A program made the position numbers and the translations under genes. 64,000 nt of DNA from Flavobacteriales bacterium (lineage in GTDB: Bacteria; Bacteroidota; Bacteroidia; Flavobacteriales_F; PHOS-HE28): the NCBI GenBank assembly GCA_020852835.1, contig JADZAC010000053.1:1-64000 (forward strand), written 5' to 3'. The notes below the pieces were generated by a model. That model had not been told where the DNA came from. It saw only the letters and a program-made list of their open reading frames with translations, and did not search any database. This document shows, piece after piece, positions 1 to 8,065 of this stretch (position 1 is its first letter; each line of letters begins with the position of its first letter).

Positions 1-117
1 CGCGTGAACCAGGCCGATGTGCCGCTCGCCTTCACGCCCACGCTCATCGATGCATCACTCCCCAGCGTGCCCCGCGTGGTGAAGGCGGTGAAGGAGGTGG
101 TGTACGTGGTGAAGTGA
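1..117 (+). CDS. 3' end of an unidentified gene (partial)
   Basis: An open frame runs in from the left edge and stops at TGA 115-117, giving the last 38 residues of a protein that ends in VVKAVKEVVYVVK. The codons are G/C-rich at third positions, like confirmed genes here. There is too little sequence to name a family. The 207 bases that follow hold only a small CGCCT/AGGCG hairpin (126-141) without a T run. The reading could be spurious because only one edge is visible. Confidence 0.4.
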   Translation, partial: RVNQADVPLAFTPTLIDASLPSVPRVVKAVKEVVYVVK

Positions 118-324
118 TACTGGTTCGCCTGAAAGGAGGCGCCCAATGATGCGCCGCCATAAGTTCACATGACGTACGCGGAAGTCCTTGCATGGCGGGG
201 CCTTCCAGACGAACTGTGCGGAGAACACATGCCGATGATCCTGTATCCCGCTTGCGGGAACAGCACGCAGTACCCTATCCACCAATGCGGGATCGGATGT
301 GTCCTGGATCGGTATGAGCCCTTG

Positions 325-1257
325 TCAAGGCGCCACGAAGCGTAGTGTCTTCCGGTGGTGCCCATCGGTCAAGGAGACCAGGTAGAGTCCCTTGGATGCA
401 GGGGGGAAGTTCAGGATAGCTTGCTTGGTGGTCGAGGAGGGGGTGAGCGTCCCTGAACTGAGTTCCCGTCCGCGGGGATCCAGGATCGAATACGTCAATG
501 TCATCTCACTTGCGTAGCGGATCGCCACGTTCCCTTCCGTCAGGGTGGCCACGATCGCCTCAAGAGGCTCCTCAGGCTCGATCATTCCGACCTCGAGGTT
601 GGTGAGCGCCCAGCCGTACTCGACTTCGACGTCCGCTGGTCGGAGCAGCATCAACGTGGCGCCGGTTGAGGCGTCGATCCATTTATAGCTCGTAATGGGA
701 TAGGAGAACTCCGAGGTGAAGCGCATGAGCAGCACATTCGGGTAGGTCGTCCCGGACAACAGCAGTGAACCTGAGCCGATCACCGTGTACCACGCCGTCG
801 TGCCGAAGTCCGCAGGCGATGTTCGGTATTCATCGCTGTGGGTACTACCGACCATCATCGGGTACACCCGTTCGATATAGGGGTCCGGGTAGATCCGTAC
901 CGTGGAGCCGAGTTGCCGCCCGATCTCGATATGGCTCGCGCTGGTGTGCTCCGCATAATAGTATCCGCCCGAAGCGGGGTAGTACGTGCAATGGGACGCC
1001 GAGGGGAAACTCGCGCCATTGGGGGTGTCTTCGGGATCCACGACCTGGATCATGGTGGTGGTCGAACTCAGGTCGATATCGGAAAAGTCCCATGTGATGC
1101 CAGTACCCGATGTGGTGTCCATGAACACGGGGAACATGACATCGGTTTGCACATAGCTGGATCCGATCGGGAGTTCTTCCTCCCAGGTCACTGTGTAGTC
1201 CTGTGCGTAGGTCGAGGTGATGAGGCCGAGGAAGGCGATGGGTAGGGTGGATCTCAT
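325..1257 (-). CDS. Secreted protein with T9SS type A sorting domain
   Basis: A 310-residue protein begins with a clear signal peptide (basic MRST, a hydrophobic stretch, cleavage near TYAQ). The middle is rich in Thr, Ser, Tyr and Gly and has no recognised enzyme motif. The last 75 or so residues have the beta-strand pattern of a type IX secretion C-terminal domain (short phrases such as SILDPRGRELSSG and KGLYLVSLTDG, then RKTLRFVAP). This suggests export across the outer membrane and anchoring at the surface or release. It is divergent from hppA. A weak box (ACCCTTCG on the minus strand, 1270-1277) lies 12 bases ahead of the start. The sorting tail is well supported; the function is unknown. 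Confidence 0.8.
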   Translation of the reverse strand: MRSTLPIAFLGLITSTYAQDYTVTWEEELPIGSSYVQTDVMFPVFMDTTSGTGITWDFSDIDLSSTTTMIQVVDPEDTPNGASFPSASHCTYYPASGGYYYAEHTSASHIEIGRQLGSTVRIYPDPYIERVYPMMVGSTHSDEYRTSPADFGTTAWYTVIGSGSLLLSGTTYPNVLLMRFTSEFSYPITSYKWIDASTGATLMLLRPADVEVEYGWALTNLEVGMIEPEEPLEAIVATLTEGNVAIRYASEMTLTYSILDPRGRELSSGTLTPSSTTKQAILNFPPASKGLYLVSLTDGHHRKTLRFVAP

Positions 1258-1377
1258 ACCCGTTCATCGCGAAGGGTCCCGGAATGTGAACACCCCGACC
1301 GCCTTTCCCTCTTTTAGGGTCCTCGGTGGACCTCACGTGGGGCAGCCATTCAGGCCGACGAGTTCCCTCCCGTTTGC

Positions 1378-1385
1378 TATTTTCG
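1378..1385 (+). promoter_or_regulatory. Candidate -7 box for hppA
   Basis: TATTTTCG matches the TAnnTT(T/C)G form seen ahead of several other genes here. It lies 58 bases before the hppA start. No convincing TTTG -33 element is visible, so the call is tentative. Confidence 0.35.
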
Positions 1386-1443
1386 CGCCCCCGCTGGACA
1401 TCGCTGTGATGAAAGGCGCTGAGACACAAAGACATAACACGAG

Positions 1444-3684
1444 ATGGGAAGTGAATTGATGTACTACATCCCCCTGATGGGATTGGTGGGCCTGGTGGTC
1501 ATGATCGGCAAGGCCATGTGGGTGAACAAGCAGGACGCCGGCGATGCCAATATGAAGGAGCTGGCGGGCTACATCGCCCGGGGTGCCAGTGCGTTTTTGA
1601 AGGCCGAGTGGAAAGTGCTCGGCGTGTTCGCCGTGATCGCCTCCGTGCTGCTGGCGTGGAGCGCGGAACTCTCCGCAGTGGCCGAGCATACCGATTGGGT
1701 CATCGCCATCGCCTTTTTGATCGGGGCCTTCTTCAGCGCGCTCGCCGGATGGATCGGCATGAGCATCGCCACCAAAGCCAATGTGCGCACCACACAAGCC
1801 GCCCGCACCAGCCTGGCGCAGGGGCTTCGGGTCAGTTTCACCGGGGGCACCGTGATGGGCCTCGGGGTGGCTGGCCTGGCCGTGTTGGGCCTCAGCTCGC
1901 TCTTCATCGTTTTCCTGGGCATGTACGTGACCGACGGTGGGGCTAACGGCCACCAGATGATGCAATGCCTGGAAGTACTCGCCGGTTTCAGCCTCGGGGC
2001 CGAATCCATCGCGCTCTTCGCTCGTGTGGGTGGTGGTATTTACACCAAGGCCGCCGATGTGGGCGCCGATCTCGTGGGCAAGGTGGAAGCGGGCATCCCC
2101 GAGGATGATGCGCGCAACCCCGCCACCATCGCCGATAACGTGGGCGACAACGTGGGCGACGTGGCCGGCATGGGCGCCGACCTCTTCGGCAGCTACGTGG
2201 CCACCATGCTCGCAACCATGGTGCTCGGCCGTGAGGTGGTGAGCGAAGACAATTTCGGCGGCCTGGCCCCGATCCTGCTGCCGATGGTGATCGCCGGCCT
2301 GGGGGTATTGTACTCCATCGTGGGCACCTTCTTCGTGCGCATCAACAAGGACAGCGACAGCGTGATGGCCGCGCTGAACAAGGGCAATTGGGGTTCCATG
2401 ATCCTGGTGGCCATCACCAGCTATCCCCTGATCCAGTGGATGATGCCCGAAACAATGCAGTTCGTGCGCGGCGGGGTCACCACCGAGATCACCAGCATGA
2501 ACGTGTTCTGGGCCATCATCCTGGGCCTGGTGGTGGGCACCCTGATGAGCATGGTGACCGAATACTACACCAGCATGGGCAAACGCCCGGTGCTGAGCAT
2601 CGTGCGCAAGAGCGGCACGGGCCACGGCACCAACGTGATCGGCGGCCTGGCCATGGGCATGGAAAGCACGGTGCTCCCCATCCTGATCCTGGCAGCCGGC
2701 ATCTGGGGCTCCTTCGAACTGGCCGGCATGTACGGCGTGGCCATCGCGGCCGCCGGCATGATGGCCACCACGGCCATGCAGCTCGCCATTGACGCCTTCG
2801 GCCCCATCGCCGACAATGCCGGCGGTATTGCCGAGATGAGCGGCCTGCCCAAGGAAGTGCGCGAGCGCACCGACAACCTGGACGCCGTGGGCAACACCAC
2901 CGCCGCCACGGGCAAGGGCTTTGCCATCGCCTCCGCGGCATTGACCGCATTGGCCCTCTTCGCGGCCTATGTGGGCATGTCCGGCATCTCCGGCATCGAC
3001 ATCTACAAGGCCGAAGTGCTGGCCATGTTGTTCGTGGGCGGCATGATCCCCTTCTTCTTCAGCAGCCTGGCCATCAGCGCGGTGGGCAAAGCCGCCATGG
3101 ACATGGTGAAGGAAGTGCGCCGCCAGTTCCGCGAGATCCCCGGCATCATGGAAGGCAAGGCCAAGCCGGAATACGAGAAGTGCGTGGCCATCAGCACGCA
3201 GGCTTCCATCCGCGAGATGATCGCACCGGGCGCGCTGGCGTTGCTCGCCCCGATCCTGGTCGGCTTCCTCGCCGGTCCCGAGGCCCTGGGCGGACTGCTC
3301 GCCGGCATCACCGTGAGCGGCGTGCTCATGGGCATGTTCCAGAACAACGCCGGCGGCGCTTGGGACAATGCGAAGAAGAGCTTCGAGAAGGGCGTGGACA
3401 TCGACGGCACCATGTATTACAAGCACAAGGCCGACAAGCCGAGCGCACCGCACCAAGCCGCAGTAACGGGGGATACCGTGGGTGATCCGTTCAAGGATAC
3501 CAGCGGTCCTTCGATGAACATCCTGATCAAGCTGACGTCGATCGTGGCCTTGATCATTGCGCCGCACATCAACGAGGGAGGGCACCAGCCTGCCGCCAGT
3601 ACTGCTGTGCCCCAGGTGGAGGTGACCGTGGTGGAAACTGTGCAGCCCGTACCTGCGGCCGGGATGGTCACCTCGGCCGAATAA
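1444..3684 (+). CDS. hppA: Membrane-bound ion-pumping pyrophosphatase
   Basis: This enzyme hydrolyses pyrophosphate and pumps Na+ and/or H+ across the inner membrane. The protein has 746 residues and about 16 hydrophobic segments, normal for the family. The substrate loop DVGADLVGK with IPEDD (residues 205-222) and DNVGDNVGD (231-239) carries the Asp/Lys ligands for Mg and PPi. GNTTAA at 483-488 has Ala where potassium-independent enzymes have Lys, so potassium stimulation is expected (family knowledge). The choice between Na+ and H+ cannot be settled by eye. The last 40 residues form a Pro/Val-rich tail. The gene stands alone and is followed by a perfect palindrome. The ATG fits the conserved N-terminal membrane segment ([15 protein letters not shown]). 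Confidence 0.96.
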   Translation: MGSELMYYIPLMGLVGLVVMIGKAMWVNKQDAGDANMKELAGYIARGASAFLKAEWKVLGVFAVIASVLLAWSAELSAVAEHTDWVIAIAFLIGAFFSALAGWIGMSIATKANVRTTQAARTSLAQGLRVSFTGGTVMGLGVAGLAVLGLSSLFIVFLGMYVTDGGANGHQMMQCLEVLAGFSLGAESIALFARVGGGIYTKAADVGADLVGKVEAGIPEDDARNPATIADNVGDNVGDVAGMGADLFGSYVATMLATMVLGREVVSEDNFGGLAPILLPMVIAGLGVLYSIVGTFFVRINKDSDSVMAALNKGNWGSMILVAITSYPLIQWMMPETMQFVRGGVTTEITSMNVFWAIILGLVVGTLMSMVTEYYTSMGKRPVLSIVRKSGTGHGTNVIGGLAMGMESTVLPILILAAGIWGSFELAGMYGVAIAAAGMMATTAMQLAIDAFGPIADNAGGIAEMSGLPKEVRERTDNLDAVGNTTAATGKGFAIASAALTALALFAAYVGMSGISGIDIYKAEVLAMLFVGGMIPFFFSSLAISAVGKAAMDMVKEVRRQFREIPGIMEGKAKPEYEKCVAISTQASIREMIAPGALALLAPILVGFLAGPEALGGLLAGITVSGVLMGMFQNNAGGAWDNAKKSFEKGVDIDGTMYYKHKADKPSAPHQAAVTGDTVGDPFKDTSGPSMNILIKLTSIVALIIAPHINEGGHQPAASTAVPQVEVTVVETVQPVPAAGMVTSAE

Positions 3685-3709
3685 GGTCCGGTCAACAACA
3701 GTCCGGCCT

Positions 3710-3737
3710 GCAGCGCCTCCCATATGGGAGGCGCTGC
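3710..3737 (+). terminator. Perfect 28-base palindrome after hppA
   Basis: GCAGCGCCTCCC pairs exactly with GGGAGGCGCTGC across the four bases ATAT. It begins 25 bases after the hppA stop. No T run follows, so if it terminates transcription it does so without the classical U tract. It could also stabilise the 3' end of the mRNA. Confidence 0.6.
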
Positions 3738-3816
3738 CCGTTCCGGGCCTTGTCGATCCTCATCAACGGACCCGGAAGGAGCAGGGAACCGTACGGCGCG
3801 GCCGTGAATAGGCGGA

Positions 3817-4512
3817 CTATTTGCTCTTGGCCAAGGCCTTCTTTTTCGGGGCGGCTTTGGCAGGAGCCTTGGCCGGCACCTTTGCCGGGGCCTCATTGGG
3901 GAACAGGCCGTGGATCTCCGCGTCGATGGCGTTGATGATCTTGCCGAGGTCCTCGGGATTGTTGTGGAAGCTGTTGGCGTCCACGTCGATCACCAGCACC
4001 TTGCCCTTGTCGTAGGTGCTGATCCAGGCTTCGTATCGCTCCTGCAGGCGCTTGAGGTAGTCGATGCTGATGCTGCTCTCGTACTCGCGGCCGCGCTCGG
4101 CGATCTGGCTCACCAGGTTGGGCACGCTGGCCCGCAGGAAGATCAGCAGGTCTGGCGGCACGATGGCGCTTTCCATGTTCTGGAACAGCCGGAAGTAGTT
4201 CTCGAAATCGCGCGTGGTCATCAGGCCCATGGCGTGCAGGTTGGGGGCGAAGATGTAGGCATCCTCGTAGATGGTGCGGTCTTGCACCACGTTGCGGCCG
4301 CTGCGGCGGATATCCAGCAATTGCTCGAAGCGCGAGTTGAGGAAGAAGATCTGGAGGTTGAAGCTCCAGCGCTGCATGTCCTTGTAGAAATCGAACAGGT
4401 AGGGGTTGTTGTCCACGGCTTCCTCCAAGCGGTCCCAATTGTAGTGCTTGGCCAGCAGCTTGGTGAGCGTGGTCTTTCCCGAGCCGATGTTCCCTGCGAT
4501 GGCGATGTGCAT
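3817..4512 (-). CDS. Deoxynucleoside kinase with basic Ala/Lys/Pro tail
   Basis: Deoxynucleoside kinases phosphorylate deoxynucleosides in nucleotide salvage. Visible motifs are the P-loop GNIGSGKTT (residues 7-15), the ENNPYL-like substrate segment ([10 protein letters not shown], 35-43), and the [12 protein letters not shown] active-site segment (77-88). The first ATG giving the family N-terminus [10 protein letters not shown] was chosen; 46 in-frame codons upstream have no family similarity. About 207 residues make up the kinase. The last 24 residues are an unusual low-complexity tail of APAK/KAP repeats ending KKKALAKSK, as in histone H1-like proteins. A TACTTTCG box lies 24 bases ahead of the start. 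Confidence 0.9.
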   Translation of the reverse strand: MHIAIAGNIGSGKTTLTKLLAKHYNWDRLEEAVDNNPYLFDFYKDMQRWSFNLQIFFLNSRFEQLLDIRRSGRNVVQDRTIYEDAYIFAPNLHAMGLMTTRDFENYFRLFQNMESAIVPPDLLIFLRASVPNLVSQIAERGREYESSISIDYLKRLQERYEAWISTYDKGKVLVIDVDANSFHNNPEDLGKIINAIDAEIHGLFPNEAPAKVPAKAPAKAAPKKKALAKSK

Positions 4513-4536
4513 GATGATGTGCTTTCCGAAGGTTGG

Positions 4537-4544
4537 CGAAAGTA
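4537..4544 (-). promoter_or_regulatory. Candidate -7 box for the deoxynucleoside kinase
   Basis: On the minus strand this reads TACTTTCG, the same octamer as at 6971-6978 on the plus strand. The distance to the kinase ATG is 24 bases. No -33 element is evident. Confidence 0.45.
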
Positions 4545-4633
4545 CCCCTGTTGGGCGAAGCGTGCGCCGGGTGTGGATAAAGTCTTGTGATGTTGCCGCA
4601 CACGGGCGTTCCCGTGCGCTGCCGCGCCTGGCA

Positions 4634-5440
4634 CTACGGTTCGACCGCATCCACCTGTATGCCCTCCGCGGTCAAGCGGTAGAGGCGGCCGGGCTCCAAA
4701 CGGGCGTCCAGCACCGGGGCTGCCAGGGTGGCGGCCGGCCACGGGAGCTGATCCAAGGTGAAGGTGCGCAGGTTGTAGGCGAGCAAGCCGCTTGGCCCAA
4801 CGGCCCAGATCATGTTGCCGCGGACCTGCACCTGCTTTGCTCCGGTGATCGGCAGGGTGCGCAGGTAGGTGGCGAAGAGGTCGAACACGAGCACACCGTG
4901 CACGGGGTCCACCAGGTACAGGCGTCCATCGGCTTCCTCCATGTGGGTGGGTTGGGGGGCAAAGCCGAGAAGCTGGTCCAAGCGCCCGCTGGAGGAGACG
5001 GGGGAGAGGTCCTTCTCCACGTGCACCAAGGAGAGGTCGCGTTCATCAAAGAACCAGAACCTGCTTTGCACACCGGCACAGGCCAAGCTTACCCAAGGGT
5101 GGCCTTGGCGGGCCAGGGCCGTGGCGTTGCCCAGCAGGCTCAGGGTGTTGTCCAGTACGGCCAACTGCCCCTGCTCCCGGGAAAAGACCATGGGCTTCAA
5201 AGAAGAAAACGCATCAATGGATGAAATGGGCCCGAGCAACGTAAGGCTGTTGTGCGCCACGCGTTTCCCCAGGCGGTCGTAGAGCGTGATCTCGTTTCCG
5301 CTGATCACGTAGAGGTTGCCCAGCTCGTCGGTGGTGAAGCGGTCCACGGGGCCGGGCACTGCCCAAGTTCCGCCATCGGGTTGGGCATGGGCCATGGCCG
5401 GGGCCATGGTCAGCAGCAAGGCGAACAGCAGCGGCCTCAT
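4634..5440 (-). CDS. Secreted propeller-like protein of unknown function
   Basis: A 268-residue protein starts with a signal peptide (MRPLLFALLLTMAPAMAHAQ). The body has repeated short strands of the form LYLVD, ISGNEITLYD, VLVFDLF and WAVGPSGLLAYN, with about 40-residue spacing, suggesting a beta-propeller of the NHL/WD kind. I recognise no enzyme motif and no T9SS tail. Its ATG overlaps the GH3 gene's stop (ATGA), so translation is probably coupled and the pair is one transcript. The downstream kinase gene has its own promoter candidate. The function is unknown; the coupling to GH3 is the best clue. Confidence 0.75.
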   Translation of the reverse strand: MRPLLFALLLTMAPAMAHAQPDGGTWAVPGPVDRFTTDELGNLYVISGNEITLYDRLGKRVAHNSLTLLGPISSIDAFSSLKPMVFSREQGQLAVLDNTLSLLGNATALARQGHPWVSLACAGVQSRFWFFDERDLSLVHVEKDLSPVSSSGRLDQLLGFAPQPTHMEEADGRLYLVDPVHGVLVFDLFATYLRTLPITGAKQVQVRGNMIWAVGPSGLLAYNLRTFTLDQLPWPAATLAAPVLDARLEPGRLYRLTAEGIQVDAVEP

Positions 5441-6948
5441 GCCGGGATCAGTTGCAACAACTGGTCCAGGATGATGCGGTCGTTGCAAAGGCGCGGAACC
5501 TTGTGCTGGCCGCCGAGCTTGCCCCGCTGCTTGAGCCATTGGTGGAAGGTGCCGCGGGCAACAGCATGCACCAAGGGCCGTTGCAGCACAGTGTCCGTGC
5601 TGCGTTTGGCATCGTAGTCGCTGTTGAGCAGGCGCAGGTTGTTGTCAAGCTCCGAGATGAACAGCTCCAGCTGGCCGGGATCCTGCTCGAATTCGATGAT
5701 CCATTCATGCCCCCCTCGGGCCAACGCGTCCATGTAAACGGGGCCAGCGGTGTAGTCGCAGACGACTGCGCCAGTGGCATGGCAAGCGGCTTGGATGGCC
5801 CGGTCGGCATTGTCCACGATCAATTCCTCGCCGAAAGCATTGATGAAGCTGCGCGTGCGGCCGCTGACCTGGATGCGGTACGGGCTGGTGGAGGTGAAGC
5901 GCACGGTATCGCCGGGCATGTAGCGCCACAGGCCGGCATTGGTGCTGATCACCACGGCATATTCTTGCCCGGTCTCCACCTGGTGGAGCAGTTTGGTGGG
6001 CGGTTGTTCACGATGGATGTCCTTCACTGGGATGAACTCGAAGAAGATGCCATAGTCCAGCATCAGGAGCATGTCGTCGGCGCCGCGCATGTCGGTGATG
6101 CCAAAGAAGCCTTCGCTGGCGTTGTAGGCCTCCAGGTAGTTCATGGTGTCGGAAGGAAAGATGGCCATGAACTGTTCCTTGTACGGGCGGAAGCTCACGC
6201 CCCCGTGCATGAACAGCTCCAGGTCGGGCCACACTTCGAGGATGTGGCGCTTGCCGGTGAGCTCCAGCACGCGCTTGAGCACCACCAAGGTCCAGGAGGG
6301 CACGCCGGCAATGCTGCGCACGTCCTCGCGCATGGTTTCGCGCGCCATGCGTTCCACTTTCTCCTCCCAGTTCTCCATCAGCGCTGTTTCGATCACCGGG
6401 GTGCGGCGCACTTCCACCCAGATGGGCAGGTTGCGGATGATGATGGCGCTGAGGTCGCCGGTATAGGCATCTTCGCGCAGCGGCTCGGTGGCGCTGCTGC
6501 CGCCCACCACCATGCTCATGCCTTGGTACAGCCTGCTGTTGGGCCGCATGGCGAAATGCAGCGCCAGCAGGTCCTTTCCGCCTTTGTAGTGGCACTCCTC
6601 CAAGGCCTCCCGGCTGATGGGGATGAATTTGCTTTTGGCATTGGTGGTGCCGCTGCTCTTGGCGAACCAGCGGATGTCCGTGGGCCAAAGCAGGTTCTGC
6701 TCGCCGCGCCGCATGCGGTCCACCCAGGGCTTCACGTCCGTATAGTCCTGCAGGGGTACGCGCTGGCCGAATTCCTCCGGAGAGCCGATGGAGCCATAGC
6801 CGTGCAGGCGGCCCCATTCGGTGTAGCGGGCCGCTTCGATCAGTTTGTGGAACACCTCCAGCTGGGCCTCATGGGGATTGTCGCGGAACAGCTCGATCTG
6901 CTGCAGCCGTTTTTTCATCAAGAAGCCGAACAGCGCGTTCACGGGCAT
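5437..6948 (-). CDS. GH3 auxin-responsive promoter family protein (acyl-adenylating)
   Basis: This is a 503-residue, full-length member of the GH3 superfamily. In plants these enzymes adenylate carboxylic acids and conjugate them to amino acids; bacterial members are largely uncharacterised. Recognisable segments are SSGTTNAKSKFIPIS (the Ser/Thr/Gly-rich ATP-binding motif, near residue 100), YNASEGFFGI (the second adenylation motif, mid-protein) and the NAFGEELIVDNADRAI segment. The reading starts at MPVNALFGFLMKKR, which is normal for bacterial members. It is the first gene of a two-gene unit with the secreted protein downstream (ATGA overlap) and is divergent from the DUF2797 gene. The substrate is unknown. 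Confidence 0.9.
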   Translation of the reverse strand: MPVNALFGFLMKKRLQQIELFRDNPHEAQLEVFHKLIEAARYTEWGRLHGYGSIGSPEEFGQRVPLQDYTDVKPWVDRMRRGEQNLLWPTDIRWFAKSSGTTNAKSKFIPISREALEECHYKGGKDLLALHFAMRPNSRLYQGMSMVVGGSSATEPLREDAYTGDLSAIIIRNLPIWVEVRRTPVIETALMENWEEKVERMARETMREDVRSIAGVPSWTLVVLKRVLELTGKRHILEVWPDLELFMHGGVSFRPYKEQFMAIFPSDTMNYLEAYNASEGFFGITDMRGADDMLLMLDYGIFFEFIPVKDIHREQPPTKLLHQVETGQEYAVVISTNAGLWRYMPGDTVRFTSTSPYRIQVSGRTRSFINAFGEELIVDNADRAIQAACHATGAVVCDYTAGPVYMDALARGGHEWIIEFEQDPGQLELFISELDNNLRLLNSDYDAKRSTDTVLQRPLVHAVARGTFHQWLKQRGKLGGQHKVPRLCNDRIILDQLLQLIPA

Positions 6949-6970
6949 GGGATCGGGGATGGGAGCGCCC

Positions 6971-6978
6971 TACTTTCG
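6971..6978 (+). promoter_or_regulatory. Candidate -7 box for the DUF2797 gene
   Basis: TACTTTCG lies 25 bases before the start codon. A possible minus-strand counterpart for GH3 (TATCTTCC, 6982-6989) overlaps the same short divergent region, so the two promoters may exclude each other. Confidence 0.45.
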
Positions 6979-7003
6979 TGCGGAAGATACTCACTGCAAA
7001 ACA

Positions 7004-7825
7004 ATGGACGGATCGCCCCTGCGCAAAATGAAGGCCTGGTTGCCCGCCGACGGCATGCCGGAAACGGCCGGCCGGGTGCACTATGCCATGGCGTTCGCCG
7101 AAGGGGAGCACCCGCTGATGGATCGCATTTCCACCGGGTTCACCCTGCGGTTCACGGGGGTGCGCACCTGCGCGGCCTGTGGCAAGAAAGTGAAGAAGTT
7201 CTACGGACAAGGGTTGTGTTATCCTTGCCTGATGGCGGCCCCGGAAGCCAGCCCGTGCATCATCCGGCCGGAGCTGTGCGAGGCGCACCTGGGCCGCGGC
7301 CGCGATCCGCAGTGGGAGCGGGAGCATCATGATCAGGAACATTTGGTCTACCTCTCGTTCACCGGCGGGGTGAAGGTGGGAGTGACGCGCAGCGCCCAGG
7401 TGCCCGTGCGATGGATCGACCAAGGCGCCACGCTGGCCGTTCCCCTGGCCCGGGTGCCGTACAGGCAGTTGGCCGGAGCCATCGAAGTGGACCTGAAACA
7501 ACACTTTGCCGACCGTACCGATTGGCGGAAGATGTTGCTCGTATCGGGACCGGAACAGGGGGAGGAGTTGCTGCATACGGCACGCAACAAGGCGGCGGAG
7601 GTACTGGATCCGGCTTTTGCCGAGTACCTGCTACCGGCAGAACCGGTGGTGCACCTGGGCTATCCCTTGCTCCAGGTGCCGCCCAAGCTGGTGAGCGTTC
7701 AGTTGGACAAGCTTCCGGAGGTAACCGGCAAGCTGCAGGGCATCAAGGGCCAGTACTTGGTATGGGCCGATGGCCGCGTGCTGAACGTGCGCAACCACAT
7801 TGGTTACCACGTGCAAGTGGCTTGA
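7004..7825 (+). CDS. DUF2797 family protein
   Basis: A 273-residue protein matches the DUF2797 layout. It has an N-terminal beta region, then a four-cysteine cluster (C56-A-A-C59, C72-Y-P-C75) with further cysteines at 85 and 92. The second half holds the family signature VKVGVTRSAQVPVRWIDQGA followed by a DRTDWRKML segment. The Tyr-Leu and KVGVTR arrangement resembles GIY-YIG nucleases; that resemblance is my inference, not an established activity. The ATG at MDGSPLRKMKAW was chosen because it follows the promoter candidate and begins the conserved part. The gene is monocistronic and ends in a strong terminator. Confidence 0.88.
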   Translation: MDGSPLRKMKAWLPADGMPETAGRVHYAMAFAEGEHPLMDRISTGFTLRFTGVRTCAACGKKVKKFYGQGLCYPCLMAAPEASPCIIRPELCEAHLGRGRDPQWEREHHDQEHLVYLSFTGGVKVGVTRSAQVPVRWIDQGATLAVPLARVPYRQLAGAIEVDLKQHFADRTDWRKMLLVSGPEQGEELLHTARNKAAEVLDPAFAEYLLPAEPVVHLGYPLLQVPPKLVSVQLDKLPEVTGKLQGIKGQYLVWADGRVLNVRNHIGYHVQVA

Positions 7826-7889
7826 TCGAAACCTTTCCCCGGAGCACACCGTTGGAACAGGCAGGGTTTGGATTTTGGGTTATGGGTGG

Positions 7890-7921
7890 AAGGGCCTGGC
7901 GCAAGCCGGGCCTTTCTTTTT
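7890..7921 (+). terminator. Rho-independent terminator of the DUF2797 gene
   Basis: AAGGGCCTGGC pairs with GCCGGGCCTTT (two G-T pairs) across a GCAA tetraloop, followed directly by CTTTTT. The remaining 144 bases to the sppA stop show nothing recognisable. Confidence 0.85.
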
Positions 7922-8065
7922 ACGGGCCGGCCGCCTCACGGACCGGCGCTGCTGCGCGGGCAGGCCGCTGAAGTTCCTGCTTGCCCCAAGCCCGCAGTGG
8001 GCAGGCCGGCACGCAGGACCGGCAGCCCGCACGCACCGGTCGAGAACCGGGAAGTGCCGGTACTA

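Noticed and set aside
55-285. A 76-codon minus-strand frame at the left edge
   Set aside because: His/Leu-rich and overlaps the likely 3' end of a plus-strand gene; no start signal or homology recognised.
1333-3723. A 796-codon minus-strand open frame opposite hppA
   Set aside because: Very high His and Ala, no family resemblance; hppA on the other strand is unmistakable.
3710-3737. The 28-base perfect palindrome as an origin or recombination site
   Set aside because: Single copy, directly behind hppA and with no associated iterons or recombinase; a 3' end signal is simpler.
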